A DNA stretch of 64,000 nucleotides, from NCBI RefSeq assembly GCF_013314535.1, contig NZ_JABUAE010000004.1, forward strand, positions 62,001 to 126,000, read 5' to 3'. This DNA comes from Bacillus sp. Xin1. Lineage in GTDB: Bacteria > Bacillota > Bacilli > Bacillales > Bacillaceae_G. A model generated the notes under the pieces. The model did not search any database, was not told the DNA's origin, and saw only the letters and a list, made by a program, of their open reading frames with translations. The position numbers and the translations under genes were made by a program. The first letter of the stretch is position 1. Every line of letters begins with the position of its first letter. Positions 62,711 to 64,000 of the stretch are shown here, piece by piece.

Positions 62711-62760
62711 AATTTAAAAACTCCTCTCTCCGTTGTACCATGCCGGAGAGAGGAGTTCAA
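62711..62760 (-). terminator. Terminator of the ger operon
   Basis: GAACTCCTCTCTCCG pairs with CGGAGAGAGGAGTTT; T-run on the minus strand. Located 37 nt after the gerXC stop. Confidence 0.88.
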
Positions 62761-62796
62761 TCATAATCTTACATTTTGAGGATGCTATATTTCATA

Positions 62797-63876
62797 TTAT
62801 TCGATTACACCTGAGTTTGTAATATCAACTTTATACTTTACTGTAACGGGAACATCTTTATACATTTTTTGCCACTCTTCTAATTTGAATGGTCGATAGT
62901 GTTGTCTATATTTAGCTCCAAGTCCAAGTGGATCAACATCTAGAGATTTAAATTTTTTGATGAGTTTTGCAGCTGTAGCATTTAATTGCTTTTCAACTTC
63001 TTTTGCTATTTTTTTTGTGTTCTTTTTATTATCTAGATTTATTTGTTTTGAAAGTTCTAAAATGCGTGCCTCCATTTTAACTTTAATTAAGAAGGAAGGC
63101 TTTCCATCTTTTATATTTACAATGTATGTTGGTTTGGAACGTATATTATTAATCATTACATACCCATCATTACTTTTAAATTCATGTGAGTCCAGTCGGT
63201 GTTTTTCTAACAATCCTTTAAAAATAAACATATCTTGTTGATCAATTTTTCCGACATATTTATCTTTCTTGAAAAGAGCGATACCAGTAATTTTGATTTT
63301 ATCTTTGCTTTTTTTGAGAACAGGAATAAAGTAGTCCTGGCCATCTCGATAATATCGGAATGCTCCTAAATATAAGTTATCAGTTGGTACAGAACCAGTT
63401 TTCATGCTATGCTCTAACATTTTCTTTATATAGATCGCTACATTAGCAGAAGTTGTATATTTTCCTGTTAATAGCTCAAGGCCATTCCCTTCTAATAATC
63501 CAACATATAATGAGTTCCCGATCGTTACATCGCGAAGCAATGTATCAAAGGTAGTAGCTAATCCTTTTTTTGCAATTTTTGTAGTAAATAAAGCAACACG
63601 CATTTGTCCGCTTACAAATGGTTGAGACGACTCTAAAGAAGAATTAGATTTTACCTGTTTGACAGCATTACCGACTCCTTCAAAGACTTGTACTTTATTC
63701 CCTTTTTGTTGCACCGGACAAACAAATGTTACTTTTACTTTATCATCTTTTGCTGCATCAAAAACAGCACCTTGAATTAACTGTACGTCATCAATGATAT
63801 TTTTTTGTAAGCAGCCAGTTAGACTGAGCAGACAAATACAAGAAAGGAGCATTAGTTTTTTCTTGATTTTTTCCAT
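62797..63876 (-). CDS. Ger(x)C family germinant-receptor lipoprotein
   Basis: The ATG at 63874-63876, within the end of gerXB, gives 359 residues. A lipoprotein signal ends LLSLTGC (Cys at about 22). The GerC domains follow: RVALFTTKIAKKGLATTFDTLLRD, LYLGAFRYYRDGQD, FKGLLEKHRLDSHEFKS and the C-terminal DPLGLGAKYRQHYRPFKLEEW ... ITNSGVIE. GerC proteins anchor on the outer face of the spore inner membrane beside GerA and GerB and are needed for nutrient response. Last gene of its operon. Confidence 0.92.
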   Translation of the reverse strand: MEKIKKKLMLLSCICLLSLTGCLQKNIIDDVQLIQGAVFDAAKDDKVKVTFVCPVQQKGNKVQVFEGVGNAVKQVKSNSSLESSQPFVSGQMRVALFTTKIAKKGLATTFDTLLRDVTIGNSLYVGLLEGNGLELLTGKYTTSANVAIYIKKMLEHSMKTGSVPTDNLYLGAFRYYRDGQDYFIPVLKKSKDKIKITGIALFKKDKYVGKIDQQDMFIFKGLLEKHRLDSHEFKSNDGYVMINNIRSKPTYIVNIKDGKPSFLIKVKMEARILELSKQINLDNKKNTKKIAKEVEKQLNATAAKLIKKFKSLDVDPLGLGAKYRQHYRPFKLEEWQKMYKDVPVTVKYKVDITNSGVIE

Positions 63877-64000
63877 CTTCTTTTCACCCACACAATAAGA
63901 AATAAGATTGGGATATACACATAGATAAGCCAAAGACTAACTTTGGAAGCATTACTAATAAAATCGTTAATATCATGCCTGTTTGTTAAAAGCTGTGAAA
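63852..64000 (-). CDS. GerXB-type germination permease, 3' end only
   Basis: The minus-strand frame from the window edge reads SQLLTNRHDINDFISNASKV, then a last membrane helix (LWLIYVYIPILFLIVWVKRR) and the basic tail WKKSRKN-stop at 63852. This is the usual end of a GerAB/GerXB amino-acid-permease-like subunit. It overlaps gerXC by 25 nt, so the two are translated together. The rest lies beyond the window. Confidence 0.8.
   Translation of the reverse strand, partial: SQLLTNRHDINDFISNASKVSLWLIYVYIPILFLIVWVKRRWKKSRKN

Overview
The window is chromosomal DNA of a low-GC Gram-positive endospore former, almost certainly a member of the Bacillus cereus group (B. cereus / anthracis / thuringiensis). 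Gene content and order follow the Bacillus 'yt' region (cydAB, ytiB, yidD/ytjA, luxS, ytkC-ytkD, ytlA-C-D, pckA, metK, moaB-mobA, ytpA-ytpB, ytqA-ytqB, bceAB-like, yttB-like, leuS). Sporulation and germination genes (GerP-like, GerXB/GerXC, KinB-like kinases, SASP-like peptides) confirm a spore former. Two dispersed repeat families, one of which I recognise as bcr1, point specifically to the B. cereus group. I see no rRNA, tRNA, CRISPR array, prophage or IS transposase, so this is mostly core chromosome with local decay and repeat insertion.

Layout. 0-7.4 kb: LysR regulator with a clear operator, membrane transporter, DUF218 protein, orphan GerPF-like protein, cytochrome bd oxidase genes (cydB carries an in-frame amber codon), beta-carbonic anhydrase, YidD. 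7.4-19.3 kb: luxS, an XRE-cupin regulator divergent from a DapA-like aldolase and an aldehyde dehydrogenase with a 31-bp perfect operator-like palindrome between them, a row of DUF3953 membrane peptides (one decayed), ytkC/ytkD, HAD phosphatase, a lipoprotein metalloprotease candidate under a Fur-box-like site, and the ytlACD-type ABC importer. 19.3-27.2 kb: metallophosphoesterase, DinB protein, OatA-like acetyltransferase, then a decay zone: psiE remnant, frameshifted DUF2294 gene, fused remnant of a ger germinant-receptor operon, and a frameshifted alpha/beta hydrolase.

27.2-35.5 kb: two tandem KinB-like membrane histidine kinases, the second lacking the phosphoacceptor histidine, then a repeat-rich stretch with bcr1 and ~170-bp repeat copies between small genes, ending at pckA. 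35.5-48.9 kb: SAM-I riboswitch and metK, moaB-mobA, cell-surface and lipid genes (glycosyltransferase, PAP2, gamma-carbonic anhydrase, ytpA-ytpB), WYL regulator with a GyrI-like partner, PepSY protein, ytqA-ytqB, small spore-type peptide, VOC protein.

48.9-64 kb: BceAB-type transporter preceded by a hexanucleotide tandem repeat, a MacB-type permease whose ATPase partner is reduced to a C-terminal scrap, an ECF sigma / anti-sigma / ABC-2 transporter cluster, MFS transporter, T-box leader and leuS, small genes, and a GerXC gene with the 3' end of gerXB running off the window. Functionally the window mixes respiration, methyl cycle and quorum signal (metK, luxS), cell-envelope stress and drug transport, and spore entry/exit. 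The main surprises are the number of broken genes, the two repeat families, and several strong palindromes or repeats in regulatory positions.
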